64,000 nucleotides of DNA from an uncultured Paraprevotella sp. Lineage in GTDB: Bacteria; Bacteroidota; Bacteroidia; Bacteroidales; Bacteroidaceae. The stretch lies in assembly GCA_944321565.1 (NCBI GenBank), contig CALULT010000001.1, positions 1 to 64,000 on the forward strand, written 5' to 3'. Positions 1 to 9,511 of this stretch are shown here, in pieces. Both the position numbers and the translations under genes were made by a program. Within the stretch, counting starts at the first letter, position 1. Every line of letters starts with the position of its first letter. The notes under the pieces are model-generated. The model worked only from the letters and a program-made list of their open reading frames with translations. It did not search any database and was not told the DNA's origin.

Positions 1-248
1 TTTTTCGGATTACAAATCCTGATACTCCATTGCGTGGGATTTCAAATCCCCCGCAGCATATCCGCTGCGACGGATTTGCAATCCGGCGCAAACCGAGGAT
101 GCGGATTTCCGAATTCGCAAGCCCGAAAGGGCTTTCTGAAAACGCAATACAACAACTATACTTAATAGGTATGTTTTTTCGGATTTCAAATCCTGATACT
201 CCATTGCGTGGGATTTCAAATCCCCCGCAGCATATCCGCTGCGACGGA
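1..248 (-). repeat. REP-like family A repeats, one full unit and two partial units, reverse orientation
   Basis: A complete unit lies at about 62-232, with a partial left half before it (1-59) and the start of another after it (233-248). Each unit has two halves. One holds hairpins of the form GCGGATT...AATCCGC and AAGCCC...GGGCTT. The other holds GGGGGATT...AATCCCCC-type and GGATT...AATCC hairpins followed by an A-rich stretch and an AATAGGTAT-like end. The same unit recurs at 5.2, 5.4, 13.6, 21.7, 22.0, 22.7, 29.5 and 29.7 kb. Short open frames across it are artefacts of the repeat. Confidence 0.85.
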
Positions 249-263
249 GGACGGACTACAAGA

Positions 264-405
264 GTTTCCCATGCACAAGAGTGACTTCTCCCCTTTTTCC
301 GACCCGTTTATGTTGTCCGTGGATGCGTCCGGTGTTGTTCCCGTGGGCGTGAGACCCCCTCCGCCGCTTCGCGGCTCGTCCCCCTGCGAGGCGGGACAGT
401 TTTTT
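264..405 (+). repeat. Family B palindromic repeat, left part missing
   Basis: Near-identical, in inverted orientation, to 50635-50774, about 50 kb away. It runs from GTTTCCCATGCAC to GCGGGACAGTTTT and contains the hairpin GCCGCTTCGCGGC, which reads GCCCCTTCGGGGC in the distant copy. The outer left arm (CTCCTCCGCC...) found in full copies is absent here; a family A repeat abuts instead. Confidence 0.8.
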
Positions 406-432
406 CATGGCGCACAAACGGTTATTATAACC

Positions 433-469
433 GAAAAATCCCCGGAAGTCAGGGCGGCTTCCGGGGATT
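433..469 (-). terminator. Rho-independent terminator for the M16 peptidase operon
   Basis: An inverted repeat AATCCCCGGAAG / CTTCCGGGGATT (437-448 and 458-469) has a 9-base loop. Read on the minus strand it is followed by a TTTTT run (434-438). It sits 15 bases beyond the stop codon of the peptidase gene. Confidence 0.85.
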
Positions 470-484
470 TCAATTTTGATTTGT

Positions 485-3331
485 TTATTTTGTTTGCTCT
501 TCCTTTTTGCATCCGGCAAAAATCAGGTCGATGACATCAGCCTTTTTGAAGAATTTCTTGGCGAACGCTTGCACGTCCTTCGTGGTGATGGACGAGATGA
601 GGTTCTCGCGGTTCTTCGGGTCGTTGGAATCCACACCAGTCCGGTAGTAGTTGTAGAGCACCGTCATCCAGTAACTGTTATGCGGCTTGCTCTGTTCAAG
701 CTCCTTCAAGGTGTTCTTGACCACTTTGTCCAGTTCCTCCTGCGTCACGCCTTCTTCGAGGATGTTGTCCACCTCCTTGTAAAGGAGCGGCTTCAGTTCG
801 GTAGCCTTTTCGGGGTCGCATTCAAACGTCATGTACATGCTGTAGCTGTTATACGGCTCGCGCGAAGCACTGCCGCTCACGCCCACGCCGTATGTGCCTC
901 CTGCTTCCTCGCGTATGGTCTTGGTGTAACGCGTGGTGAGGATGTTGCCGAGGATGCTGATGGTGTAGGCATCCTTCAGGTCATACTTCATTTCCTTGTT
1001 GAAGATGACCGCCACGGTGCTCTTGGGCGTTTCCATCGGCACGTCGATGACCTTCTCCGTCCGTCCTTTGGGGCCGCGCACGTTGCGGTCCACCCATTTC
1101 TCATGTCGGTAGAGCGACGGGATGGCTCCGATGTATTTCTCTGTCATGGCCTTGGCCGTGTCCTTCCCGATGTTGCCCACGATGAAGAAGGTGAAGTCGC
1201 TGGCGTCGCAGATGCGGTCGCGGTATGCCTTTTCGATGCGGTCGATGGTCAGCTTGTCCACATATTCGTCGTTGAACAGCTGCTGGCGTGGACTGTAGTT
1301 CGACACGATGCGCGACATGGAGTCGCGGATGACGGTCTGCGGTTGCCCGGCGAGCAGTTTGGCATAGATGTGGTTACGCTCGATGAGCACCTTGTGGGTC
1401 AGCGTGTCGAAACGCGGAGCCGTGAAACGGAGGTAGAGCAGTTGCATCATCGTCTCGAAGTCCTTGGGTGTGGAGCTTCCGCCGACGGTTTCATACAGGG
1501 TGCTGATGTCCACCTTGCAGCTGGCCCTCTTGCCGGTGAGCAGCTTGTCCAGCTGTACGTCGCTGTAGTCCCCCAGGCCATAGCTGGACGCGAAGTCGCC
1601 GGCCGAGGATGCGGCGGGCAGGAAGTCGATGTCGGTGTAGAGCGATGTGCCGCCCGGGCTGTAGGCCATGAGGGATACGGCATCCTTTTCGAAGTCGGCT
1701 TTGCGATAAATCACTTTTGCCCCGTTGCTCAGGGTCCATTCTTCGGCTCCGAACTGCGGGAGTTCCTTCACGGCAGTGATGCTTCCGCCTTGCGGTTCGT
1801 TTTCAATGAGCTTGCCTTCCACGTGGTTGTCCTCGTAGGCGGCCACTGTCGTTTTCTCCATTTCGTCCACGATGGCCCGTGCTTCCTGTTCTGTCAGATG
1901 CGTGGTGCCTTCGCTCGGCCCGCTGACGATGATGGTGCGGTTGTCGGCCTTCCACCATCTCCGTGCCTGTGCGGCCACTTCTTCCGCCGTGATGGTCGGG
2001 AGGATTTCTTTCACGGCTGTGGCGTAGTCCGTGATGTCAACGATGCCTTCGTTTTCAAGGAAGTGCGACTGCATTTCCTTGGCATACGAGTCGTTGCTGG
2101 TCTTGTCTTTGTCCTTCACGGCCGATTCCAGCATGGTCAGGAAGTTGGTCTTCACCCGTTCCAGTTCCGAGTCGGTGAAGCCGTGCTGATAGACTTGTTC
2201 GTGGGCTTCCAGTGCGCCGCGCAGGGCTGCAGCTTCCTCGTTGGGTTTGGCCGTGGCCATGATGTAGTAGCCATAATACCCGCGTGCCACGCCATAGAGT
2301 CCGACGGACGCGCTCACGTAGGGTGCTTTGCCGCTTTGCACGAGTTCGCCGATGCGGGCGGAAATCATGCTCTTGTAGAAGCTGATCAAGAGGCTGTTCT
2401 TGATGTCCTCGTAAGTGGTGTAGCCCTTGCCGTCGTATTCCTTCTCACGGAAGATGCGCACGACCTGCACGTTGGACGAGGTGGCTTCCTTGTCCGTGGC
2501 CAGGCAGAAGTAGGTCTCTTCGTGCGAGGGAATGTCGAAGAAAGGACGCGGCGTGGGATTTTCTACGGCGGGGATGGACGAGAACACGTCTTTGATTTTC
2601 TGTTCCATCTTCTTGATGTCGAAGTCGCCCACCACGACGATGGCTTCCAAGTCCGTGCGGTACCACTGGTGGTAGAAGTTGCGCAGTGTCTCGGGCTTGA
2701 ACGTGCGGATGACGGCCGTGTCGCCGATCACGTCGCGTTCGGCATACATGGAACCCTTGTAGAGCACGGCGGCCTGTTGGTTGTACAGGCGGGTGGAGCT
2801 CTTGTCGCGGCTGCGCCATTCTTCGGTGATTACGCCGCGTTCCGAGTCAATGTCCTTGGGGTCGAGGGTCAGGTAATACGACCAGTCGTGCAGGATGAGC
2901 AGGCAGGTGTCGGTCAGCGTCTCGTCGGCCATGGGCACGTCGCTGATGTTATACACCGTCTCGTTCTGCGTGGTGTAGGCGTTCAGGTTGCCGCCGAAGG
3001 AGACACCGTGGCGTTCCAGCGTGGAAATCATGCTGTTGCCCGGGAAGTTCTTACTGCCGTTGAAGGCCATGTGTTCCAGGAAGTGGGCCAGGCCGTCTTG
3101 GTCGTCGTTCTCGAGCAGCGCACCGGCATTGCGGATGATGAAGAAGCTGGCGCGATCCTTGGGCTCTTCGTTGTGGCGTAAATAATAGGTAATCCCGTTA
3201 GGGAGTTTCCCCACATGGACGTTGGGGTCTGCCGGAAGCTTTTTGTTCCAGTCTATGGGCTGTGCGTAGCCCACAAGGCTGATGAAAAGCAAAGCCAGCA
3301 AAAGGACTTTTTGTTTCATTTTGTGTATCAT
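485..3331 (-). CDS. M16 (pitrilysin/insulinase-like) zinc metallopeptidase, exported
   Basis: A 948-residue two-unit M16 peptidase. The inverted zinc motif HFLEH lies at residues 83-87, with the downstream GVITEEW segment supplying the third ligand region. The second half is the M16 C-terminal fold, with FFIVGNIG and a GGTYGVGVSGSA segment. A signal peptide ends near GYAQ (residue 24), so the protein is periplasmic or envelope-associated. M16 peptidases degrade peptides; the natural substrate is not evident here. An internal ATG at residue 5 (3319) gives a more typical MKQKVLLL leader and is an equally good start. The gene follows the AMP-dependent ligase by 18 bases and is probably co-transcribed with it; a strong terminator follows. 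Confidence 0.93.
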   Translation of the reverse strand: MIHKMKQKVLLLALLFISLVGYAQPIDWNKKLPADPNVHVGKLPNGITYYLRHNEEPKDRASFFIIRNAGALLENDDQDGLAHFLEHMAFNGSKNFPGNSMISTLERHGVSFGGNLNAYTTQNETVYNISDVPMADETLTDTCLLILHDWSYYLTLDPKDIDSERGVITEEWRSRDKSSTRLYNQQAAVLYKGSMYAERDVIGDTAVIRTFKPETLRNFYHQWYRTDLEAIVVVGDFDIKKMEQKIKDVFSSIPAVENPTPRPFFDIPSHEETYFCLATDKEATSSNVQVVRIFREKEYDGKGYTTYEDIKNSLLISFYKSMISARIGELVQSGKAPYVSASVGLYGVARGYYGYYIMATAKPNEEAAALRGALEAHEQVYQHGFTDSELERVKTNFLTMLESAVKDKDKTSNDSYAKEMQSHFLENEGIVDITDYATAVKEILPTITAEEVAAQARRWWKADNRTIIVSGPSEGTTHLTEQEARAIVDEMEKTTVAAYEDNHVEGKLIENEPQGGSITAVKELPQFGAEEWTLSNGAKVIYRKADFEKDAVSLMAYSPGGTSLYTDIDFLPAASSAGDFASSYGLGDYSDVQLDKLLTGKRASCKVDISTLYETVGGSSTPKDFETMMQLLYLRFTAPRFDTLTHKVLIERNHIYAKLLAGQPQTVIRDSMSRIVSNYSPRQQLFNDEYVDKLTIDRIEKAYRDRICDASDFTFFIVGNIGKDTAKAMTEKYIGAIPSLYRHEKWVDRNVRGPKGRTEKVIDVPMETPKSTVAVIFNKEMKYDLKDAYTISILGNILTTRYTKTIREEAGGTYGVGVSGSASREPYNSYSMYMTFECDPEKATELKPLLYKEVDNILEEGVTQEELDKVVKNTLKELEQSKPHNSYWMTVLYNYYRTGVDSNDPKNRENLISSITTKDVQAFAKKFFKKADVIDLIFAGCKKEEQTK

Positions 3332-3349
3332 TAAAAAATAGAAATAATG

Positions 3350-5008
3350 TTATTTTTGCGTATTGTCTTTTTCGCGGATTTCCACCCTCCGGATTTTCCC
3401 GCTGATGGTTTTGGGCAGCTCGTCCACAAACTCTATGACGCGGGGGTATTTGTAGGGGGCGGTCACTTGCTTCACGTGGTTTTGCAGGGTCTTGGCCAGG
3501 TTTTCCTTGTCCACGTCCCGGTAGTCTTTGGCCAGCACGATGGTGGCTTTCACCACCTGCCCGCGGATTTCGTCCGGCACACCGGTGATGGCGCATTCCA
3601 GCACGGCGGGATGGGTCATCAGCGCGCTTTCCACCTCGAAGGGACCAATGCGGTAGCCCGAACTTTTGATTACGTCGTCCACACGACCGACGAACCAGTA
3701 GTATCCGTCTTCGTCGCGCCAGGCCACGTCGCCCGTGTGATAAATGCCGTCGTGCCACACTTCGCGGGTCAGTCCCGGGTTGCGGTAGTATTCCTTGAAC
3801 AGTCCCAGCGGCTTGCCTTTCGACGTGCGGATGACGATTTGGCCTTGCTCGTTCGGTGCGGCGGGAGTCCCGTCGTTTTTCAGCAAATCCACCTCATATT
3901 CGGGGTTGGGCACACCCATCGAGCCGGGTTTCGGCTCCATCCACGGGAAGGTGGCGATGGTCAGTGTCGTCTCCGTCTGCCCGAAACCTTCCATGAGCTT
4001 GATTCCCGTCAGTTTATAAAAGGTGTCAAACACCGAGGGGTTGAGGGCTTCGCCCGCGATGGTGCAGTATTGCAGCGAAGAGAGGTCGAATTGCGACAAG
4101 TCTTCGTGGATGATGAAGCGGAAGATGGTGGGCGGTCCGCAGAGTGAAGTGATGTGGTAGTCCTGTATCATCTTCAGGATGTCCGCCGCGTGGAATTTCT
4201 CGAAGTCATAGACGAACACCGTCGCGCCGGCTATCCATTGCCCGTAGAGCTTGCCCCACACGGCTTTCCCCCATCCCGTGTCGGCCACGGTCAGGTGGAG
4301 GCTGTCTTTGTGCAGGTTGTGCCAATAGCATCCCGTGACGATGTGCCCCAGCGGGTAAGTGAAGTCGTGGGCCACCATTTTGGGCTCGCCGGTAGTTCCC
4401 GAGGTGAAGTACATCAGTGAGATGTCATCGTTTGAGTTCGGATGTTCCGGGCGCACAAACGGCTCGGCTCCCAACACGCCTTTTTGGAAATCCTCGAATC
4501 CGTTGGGCACGATGGGGCCTGCGGAAATCAGGTGCTTGATGGACGGGGAGTAGGGGAGCGCGTCTTTCACGTGTTTGAGGATGACTTCTTCCCCGGCGCA
4601 GACGATGGCCTTGATGTCGGCCGCGTTGTTCCGATAGACGATGTCCTTGCCCGTCAGCAGATGGGTGGCAGGGATGGCCACGGCACCGATTTTATGCAGG
4701 GCGATGATGGAAAACCAGAATTCATACCGCCGTTTCAGGATGAGCATCACCATGTCGCCGTGGCCGATGCCCAACGATTGGAAATAGGAGGCGGTGCGGT
4801 CGGTGTAGTCTTTGAGTTCGGCGAAGGTGAAGTCGTGGTGTACGCCGTGGTCGTTGGTCCAGCAAAGTGCGATTTTGTTTGGTGCTTCGGCTGCCCAAGC
4901 GTCCACCACGTCATATCCGAAATTGAAATTTTCCGGCACTTTTATGTGGAAGTGCTTCACGAAGTCTTCTTGCGACGTAAAAGTAGTTTGACTAAGAAAT
5001 TTCTCCAA
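3350..5008 (-). CDS. AMP-dependent acyl/acetyl-CoA synthetase (ANL superfamily)
   Basis: Activates a carboxylic acid to its acyl-CoA through an acyl-adenylate. Core motifs are visible: the nucleotide loop [12 protein letters not shown], the GFGQTETT segment, the [18 protein letters not shown] hinge region, and the catalytic-lysine motif [10 protein letters not shown] near the C-terminus. At about 552 residues it resembles the medium-chain/ACSM-like branch rather than the longer Acs type, so acetate or short to medium-chain acids are possible substrates. The start at 5008 (MLEKFLSQ) is preferred over an upstream ATG at 5050 because a promoter -7 box lies at 5033-5040, leaving a leader of about 20 bases. 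First gene of an operon with the M16 peptidase. Confidence 0.92.
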   Translation of the reverse strand: MEKFLSQTTFTSQEDFVKHFHIKVPENFNFGYDVVDAWAAEAPNKIALCWTNDHGVHHDFTFAELKDYTDRTASYFQSLGIGHGDMVMLILKRRYEFWFSIIALHKIGAVAIPATHLLTGKDIVYRNNAADIKAIVCAGEEVILKHVKDALPYSPSIKHLISAGPIVPNGFEDFQKGVLGAEPFVRPEHPNSNDDISLMYFTSGTTGEPKMVAHDFTYPLGHIVTGCYWHNLHKDSLHLTVADTGWGKAVWGKLYGQWIAGATVFVYDFEKFHAADILKMIQDYHITSLCGPPTIFRFIIHEDLSQFDLSSLQYCTIAGEALNPSVFDTFYKLTGIKLMEGFGQTETTLTIATFPWMEPKPGSMGVPNPEYEVDLLKNDGTPAAPNEQGQIVIRTSKGKPLGLFKEYYRNPGLTREVWHDGIYHTGDVAWRDEDGYYWFVGRVDDVIKSSGYRIGPFEVESALMTHPAVLECAITGVPDEIRGQVVKATIVLAKDYRDVDKENLAKTLQNHVKQVTAPYKYPRVIEFVDELPKTISGKIRRVEIREKDNTQK

Positions 5009-5032
5009 CATAATCCTTGTCTTAAAAGCCTG

Positions 5033-5065
5033 CAAAGTTACGCTTTGCACTTAATTGGGTACAAA
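5033..5065 (-). promoter_or_regulatory. Bacteroidetes-type promoter of the CoA ligase operon
   Basis: On the minus strand a TTTG (5062-5065) is followed after 21 bases by TAACTTTG (5033-5040), matching the -33/-7 consensus. It lies just upstream of the chosen start at 5008 and downstream of the alternative start at 5050. Confidence 0.75.
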
Positions 5066-5172
5066 GGTAGTAAATAATGTCTTATTTTGGCTCGCGGGGC
5101 GGGGAAAAATGCAAGCGAGGCTACTTAATTTGCTTGTGCGGCTTGCAAATTTTCTGCTGCGGTGATACCATC

Positions 5173-5575
5173 TGCTGCGGGGGATTTCAAATCCCCCGCT
5201 TTTGAATATCAGGATTTGTAATCCGCAAAAATAAATCCAATTTGCATTTACTCGCGCCATGGGAAAGCCCTTGCGGGCTTGCGGATTCGGAAATCCGCGT
5301 CTTGGGTTGCGCCGGATTCGGAAATCCGTCGCAGCGTGACATCCGCATGGCGCATGAAAGGGTCGTTACGACCCTCCGCATGGAGAACAAAACGGCCATT
5401 ATGGCTGTCTGCTGCGGGGGATTTGCAATCCCCCGCCATGTAGTATCAGGATTTGTAATCCGCAAAAATAGTTCCTATTTGCATTTGCTCGCGCCATGGG
5501 AAAGCCCTTGCGGGCTTGCGGATTCGGAAATCCGCGGCTTGGGTTGCGACGGATTCGGAAATCCGTCGCAGCGGG
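5173..5575 (+). repeat. Two tandem family A (REP-like) units with 3'-end hairpin motifs between them
   Basis: Units at about 5173-5336 and 5409-5575, same orientation. Between them, 5344-5374 carries CGCATGGCG...GAAAGGG followed by CGTTACG and CCC (a GGGTCG-TTA-CGACCC hairpin). A second motif at 5378-5407 has the palindrome GCCATTATGGC. These lie directly beyond the 3' end of mutS2. No gene is supported between 5066 and 5580. Confidence 0.85.
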
Positions 5576-5580
5576 AACTT

Positions 5581-8130
5581 TCATTCGAGGTTCACCACCG
5601 TGATGCCCGCCCCGCCGAACTGCACGTGTTCGTCGCGACAACTTTTCACGCCGGGGACGGTTTGCAGGTATTGCCGGATGAGGGTGCGCAGGATGCCGGA
5701 GCCCGTGCCGTGCAGGATGCGCACACGCGGTATGCCCAGCAGGATGGCATCGTCGATGAAGTAAGTCACGGCGTTGATGGCCTCGTCGCCCCGCATCCCC
5801 CGCACGTCGATGTCCTGTTTGAAGTTCAGCTTTTTGTCATACACGGCATCCTGGGTTTGCTTGCTGAGATACGTGGCGGTTTGTATCTGCGCCTTGGGTT
5901 CGGGTGCGGCGGCACGTTCCAGCCGTTCGGTCTTCACGTTGGTGCGCATCATGCCGAAGGTGACGATGGCGTTTGTCCCATTTATCTCTTCTATCCGTCC
6001 CACTGTCGTTTGCCCTTTGAGCCGCACCGTGTCGCCCGCCTGCAGGGGCTGTTCGGCCTGTCGTGCCGCGCGGGCGCCTTCGGCCAGCGGGTCGGTTTTC
6101 CCTTTTTGTTGTGCGGCCTTTTTCTCCTTGCGTTCGGCCTGCCTTTTCCGGCGTTCCTCCAACTGTTGCATCTTGCGGGCGATTTTCTCGTCCTCCTGCG
6201 CCTTGTCAAACTCTTCCACGGAGGTCTTGAAATCCTCCAGTTCCCGCCTTGCGCCTCGCGTCTTTTCTTTTTCGGCCTGTGCTTCGCGGATGGCCTGGAT
6301 GGTATGTTCGATTTTGGCGTTCGAGGCTTTCAGCAGTTGTTCGGCCTCTTCTTTTGCCTTTTGCAGGATTTCTTTCCGTTCGCGTTGCAGCTCGTTGATT
6401 TCCGTTTCATAGCGGGCAATGATCTTCTCCATTTCCTTTTCCCGCTGGTGGATGGTCTGCCGTTTGGTTTCCCAGTAGCGTTTGTCGCGCACGATGTCCT
6501 GCAGGTATTTGTCCGCGTTGATGTATTCCTTGCCCACGATGTCCGAGGCGTCGGCAATCACGTCTTCAGGCAGCCCTATCTTGCGGGCGATTTCCACGGC
6601 GAAGGAGCTGCCGGGGTTGCCGATTTGCAGTTGGAAGAGGGCCTGCATGTGCTGCCGGTCGTAGAGCATGGCACCGTTGACCACCCCTTCGTGGTCTTCG
6701 GCAAAATGCTTCAGGTTCTGGTAGTGGGTCGTGATGATGCCGAACGCCTTTTTCTGGTTGAAGCGTTTCAGCACGGCCTCGGCGATGGCGCCGCCGATTT
6801 GCGGTTCCGTGCCGCCGCCGAACTCGTCGATAAGCAGCAGGCTGTTGCCGCCGCACGACTTCATCATGTTCTTCATGTTCAGCAGGTGGCTGGAGTAGGT
6901 GCTCAGGTCGTCTTCGATGCTTTGTTCGTCGCCGATGTCGATGAAGATGCTGCCGAAGATGCCCGTGCGCGAGTTTTCGCCGACGGGGACGGGCAGCCCG
7001 CATTGGAGCATGTATTGGATGAGGCCCACAGTCTTCAGGCACACGGACTTTCCGCCCGCGTTCGGGCCAGAGATGACGAGGATGCGCCGGCGGCTGTCCA
7101 GCTCGATGTCGAGCGGCACCACTTTCTTGCCGTGGCGCGCCAGCGAGAGTTGCAGCAGCGGGTGGCAGGCCATGGTCCAGTCGATGAGCGGCTTGCCTTT
7201 GATGTCGGGGGGGATGGCGTTGAACTGCCGGGCCAGGCAGGCTTTGGCACGGATGAAGTCTATTTCGGCCAGGAACTCGTAGGATTGCAGGATTTCCTCG
7301 TAAGAGGGGCGCACCTCGGCCGTGAACACCTGCAGGATGCGGATGATTTCCCGCCGTTCCTCGCCTTCCAGTTCCCGCACGCGGTTGTTGGCCTCCACCA
7401 CTTCCGTGGGTTCGATGAACACGGTGCGGCCCGTGGCCGACTCGTCGTGTACGATGCCTTTGATTTTCCGTTTCAGGGCCGGGGCGACGGGGATGACCAG
7501 CCGTCCGTCGCGCATGGTGGGTGCCACGTCCTTATCTACCACCCCGCTCTGTTGGGCATTGCGCAGGATGCTGTGCAACGTGCGCGAGATGCTGCTTTCC
7601 GTGGCGGCCAGTTCCTGGCGGATGCGGGCCAGCTCCGGCGAGGCGGAGTCTTTGATTTTCCCGTACTTGTCAAGTATCGTGTCGATGCGCCGCACGAGTT
7701 GGGGGAAGGTCGCCACCCCTTCGGCCAGCCGGTGCAGGGCAGGGTATTCGCCCCGGTATGCTTCCGTTTCATCCCCAGCCTCTTCTTCGTCTTTTTCCTT
7801 GTCCAGGAAACTGATGATGTCGATGATGGTCGTCAGGGAGCGTTTCAGGTCGAACAGTTCCGTTTCGTCCAGGTAAGTGCCTTCGATGCGGATGCGCCGG
7901 ATGGCCGGGCGCACGTCGTAGAAGTCCTGTTCGGGGAAATCCTGCCCGCTGTCCATGATGCGCAGGAACTCCCGTGTGTGTTCCTGCAGTTCGCGCAGGG
8001 GGGCGATGTCGGTGAGGAAGCGCATTTGTTCCACGCGTTCCCGTCCGAGAGGGCTGAGGCAGTGCCCGCCCAATATGGTGCGGATTTCGTCGAATCCGAT
8101 TTTCTGTTCGAAGTTTTGTGGATAAATCAT
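5581..8130 (-). CDS. mutS2: MutS2 family ATPase/nuclease with C-terminal Smr domain
   Basis: About 849 residues from the start at 8130. The order is: N-terminal lever/clamp helices, a MutS-type ATPase with the P-loop GPNAGGKSVCLKT and the Walker B stretch LLLIDEFGGGTEP, a long charged coiled coil (IHQREKEMEKIIARYETEI onward), a KOW-like strand region, and an Smr domain with DVRGMRGDEA and LHGTGSGIL. MutS2 proteins act on branched DNA to restrain recombination and, in some species, on stalled ribosomes. An upstream start at 8220 would add 30 residues but lies upstream of a -7 box at 8154-8161, so MIYPQNFEQ is preferred. Single-gene unit; its 3' end runs into REP repeats. Confidence 0.95.
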   Translation of the reverse strand: MIYPQNFEQKIGFDEIRTILGGHCLSPLGRERVEQMRFLTDIAPLRELQEHTREFLRIMDSGQDFPEQDFYDVRPAIRRIRIEGTYLDETELFDLKRSLTTIIDIISFLDKEKDEEEAGDETEAYRGEYPALHRLAEGVATFPQLVRRIDTILDKYGKIKDSASPELARIRQELAATESSISRTLHSILRNAQQSGVVDKDVAPTMRDGRLVIPVAPALKRKIKGIVHDESATGRTVFIEPTEVVEANNRVRELEGEERREIIRILQVFTAEVRPSYEEILQSYEFLAEIDFIRAKACLARQFNAIPPDIKGKPLIDWTMACHPLLQLSLARHGKKVVPLDIELDSRRRILVISGPNAGGKSVCLKTVGLIQYMLQCGLPVPVGENSRTGIFGSIFIDIGDEQSIEDDLSTYSSHLLNMKNMMKSCGGNSLLLIDEFGGGTEPQIGGAIAEAVLKRFNQKKAFGIITTHYQNLKHFAEDHEGVVNGAMLYDRQHMQALFQLQIGNPGSSFAVEIARKIGLPEDVIADASDIVGKEYINADKYLQDIVRDKRYWETKRQTIHQREKEMEKIIARYETEINELQRERKEILQKAKEEAEQLLKASNAKIEHTIQAIREAQAEKEKTRGARRELEDFKTSVEEFDKAQEDEKIARKMQQLEERRKRQAERKEKKAAQQKGKTDPLAEGARAARQAEQPLQAGDTVRLKGQTTVGRIEEINGTNAIVTFGMMRTNVKTERLERAAAPEPKAQIQTATYLSKQTQDAVYDKKLNFKQDIDVRGMRGDEAINAVTYFIDDAILLGIPRVRILHGTGSGILRTLIRQYLQTVPGVKSCRDEHVQFGGAGITVVNLE

Positions 8131-8153
8131 GTCCTTTCCAAAGTTTGCGGGTG

Positions 8154-8161
8154 CAAAGTTA
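8154..8161 (-). promoter_or_regulatory. -7 promoter box of mutS2
   Basis: TAACTTTG on the minus strand, about 24 bases upstream of the chosen start. No good TTTG is seen at the matching -33 position, so only the -7 element is claimed. Confidence 0.5.
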
Positions 8162-8318
8162 AGAAAAAATGGGGTATTTGGTTTGATAGTCCTAATAGGT
8201 ATTTTGTCTAATTCGAACACTTTCCATGAGTTTTTGGAAAGCCTTTATGAAGAATCAGGTCAGTTCGTATGCGCAAACTTGCTTACTTTGCATTTCCTAA
8301 ACTGTTGAGGTGAAAAGA

Positions 8319-9212
8319 ATGAAAGAAGACGTATGGTTGATCAATGGAGACTTTGGCGTGTCGCGCGAGCATAAGGTGCTTGTTGACGATGGTTTTTTGA
8401 TGGTGAAGTCGTTGCCGTCCGATGCACGTTCGGAAACGTCCAAGCCGCGCAAGATGGAATGGGTGGTGGTGTGTGTCCTCTCCAGCGGAAGTGCCATTTG
8501 TGCCATCAACGGGGAAGAATGCGCCTTGCATGCCTATGACATGCTTTTGGCTTTGCCCGGAACGGTATTGTGGGACAGGGAACGGTCGGCCGATTTACTG
8601 ATGGACAGCCTCTGCATCTCCCGGAAGATGTTGGAAGAGGCGTTGCCTTTTTCCATGTATAATTGGGACGTGATGGCTTTCTTGGCCACGCATCCGGTGT
8701 TCAGCCTTTCGGAAGAGGAATACGCCCGTTTTTCTTTGTTCTACTCCCTTATGTCCGACAAGCTGAAACACCAGGACGAGGCGTTCTACAAAGAATCCAT
8801 GCGGTGCCTGCTGAAGGCTTTCCTTTATGACTTTTCCAATGTCATTGCCCGCTTCATGCCGTCGCAAGGAAGTGTGCGCTACTCGCAGGGGACGAACTTG
8901 TTCAAGCGGTTTCTCGACATGCTTGCTTCCACTCATCCCAAGCCCCGTACCGTGACGTTTTATGCGGAAAAGCTGAATGTCACGCCCAAATACCTGTCTG
9001 CCGTGTGCAAGAATGCGTCCGGCTACACCGCTTCGGATTTGATACACAAGGCCGTGACGAAGGAAATCGCCGACCTCTTGTCGTATTCGGACAAGAGCAT
9101 CAAGGAGATTATGGTGGAGATGGATTTCCCTTCGCTTTCTTTCTTCGGCAAGTATGTGAAGAAACACTTCGGCATGGGGCCGAAGGAGTTCCGCGCCAAG
9201 CGGTCAACCTGA
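8319..9212 (+). CDS. AraC family transcriptional regulator
   Basis: A 297-residue cytoplasmic regulator. The N-terminal part resembles a cupin-like effector domain (VVCVLSSGSAICAINGEECALHAYDMLLALPG). The last 100 residues form the two-helix-turn-helix AraC domain, with TVTFYAEKLNVTPKYLSAVCK and a second recognition region ending SLSFFGKYVKKHFGMGPKEFR. The ATG at 8319 is preferred over a GTG at 8310 because GAGGTG sits six bases upstream as a ribosome-binding site. It is flanked by unrelated genes (mutS2 divergent, ZIP convergent), so its targets cannot be read from context. Confidence 0.9.
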   Translation: MKEDVWLINGDFGVSREHKVLVDDGFLMVKSLPSDARSETSKPRKMEWVVVCVLSSGSAICAINGEECALHAYDMLLALPGTVLWDRERSADLLMDSLCISRKMLEEALPFSMYNWDVMAFLATHPVFSLSEEEYARFSLFYSLMSDKLKHQDEAFYKESMRCLLKAFLYDFSNVIARFMPSQGSVRYSQGTNLFKRFLDMLASTHPKPRTVTFYAEKLNVTPKYLSAVCKNASGYTASDLIHKAVTKEIADLLSYSDKSIKEIMVEMDFPSLSFFGKYVKKHFGMGPKEFRAKRST

Positions 9213-9223
9213 TTGTGCCCTTC

Positions 9224-9254
9224 CGCATGGCGCACAAAACGGCCATTTTTGCTG
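9224..9254 (+). repeat. 3'-end-associated short repeat (CGCATGGCGCACAAAACGG type)
   Basis: Just after the AraC gene lies CGCATGGCGCACAAAACGG followed by CCATTTTTGCTG. Related copies occur at 5378-5407 and 406-420, and variants with GAAAGGG...CGTTACG at 5344, 9479 and 13802. Each lies at the 3' end of a gene. Confidence 0.6.
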
Positions 9255-9273
9255 CGGGGGATTTTTGCTGCGG

Positions 9274-9448
9274 GTGTATCAAAATAAACTCCTCCGCCTT
9301 GTAGGGGAGGTGGCGCGAAGCGCCGGAGGGGTCTCACGTCCATAAAGGCATACTTTATGTGTGCGTCCGTGGGTGTGAAACCCCTCAGGCCCGTTGGGCC
9401 AGCTCCCCTACACGGCGGAGCAGTTGCTTCTCGCTGGTTTTGCTACAC
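9274..9448 (+). repeat. Family C 175-bp MITE-like palindrome
   Basis: A 175-base element bounded by GTGTATCAAAA and TTTTGCTACAC, near-identical in sequence, length and orientation to 56346-56520. Both arms carry CTCCGCC and TGTAGGGGAG-like segments, so the whole element is one long imperfect palindrome; its inner hairpin arms differ (GGCGCGAAGCGCC on the left, GGCCCGTTGGGCC on the right). It lies between two convergent genes. Confidence 0.85.
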
Positions 9449-9478
9449 CCTCTGTCGCAGCGGAGCAGCGGAACCGCC

Positions 9479-9511
9479 CGCATGGCGAACGAAAGGGGCG
9501 TTACGCCCCCC
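9479..9511 (-). terminator. Repeat-borne hairpin at the end of the ZIP gene
   Basis: On the minus strand GGGGCG-TAA-CGCCCC (9495-9509) is followed by TTTCGTTCG, immediately after the stop codon of the transporter. The surrounding CGCATGGCGAACGAAAGGG motif is shared with 5344 and 13802. The T run is short, so termination strength is uncertain. Confidence 0.55.

Noticed and set aside
10..284. Short open frames on both strands across the first 300 bases
   Set aside because: They translate the family A palindromes; the same phrases (RISESASPKGLS) recur at every copy.
476..3181. A 901-residue open frame antisense to the M16 peptidase
   Set aside because: No recognisable domains and His/Val/Phe-rich composition typical of the reverse complement of a GC-rich gene; the minus-strand frame has clear M16 motifs.
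5242..8211. A 989-residue open frame antisense to mutS2
   Set aside because: Its beginning runs through REP repeats and the rest mirrors mutS2 codons; no family features.
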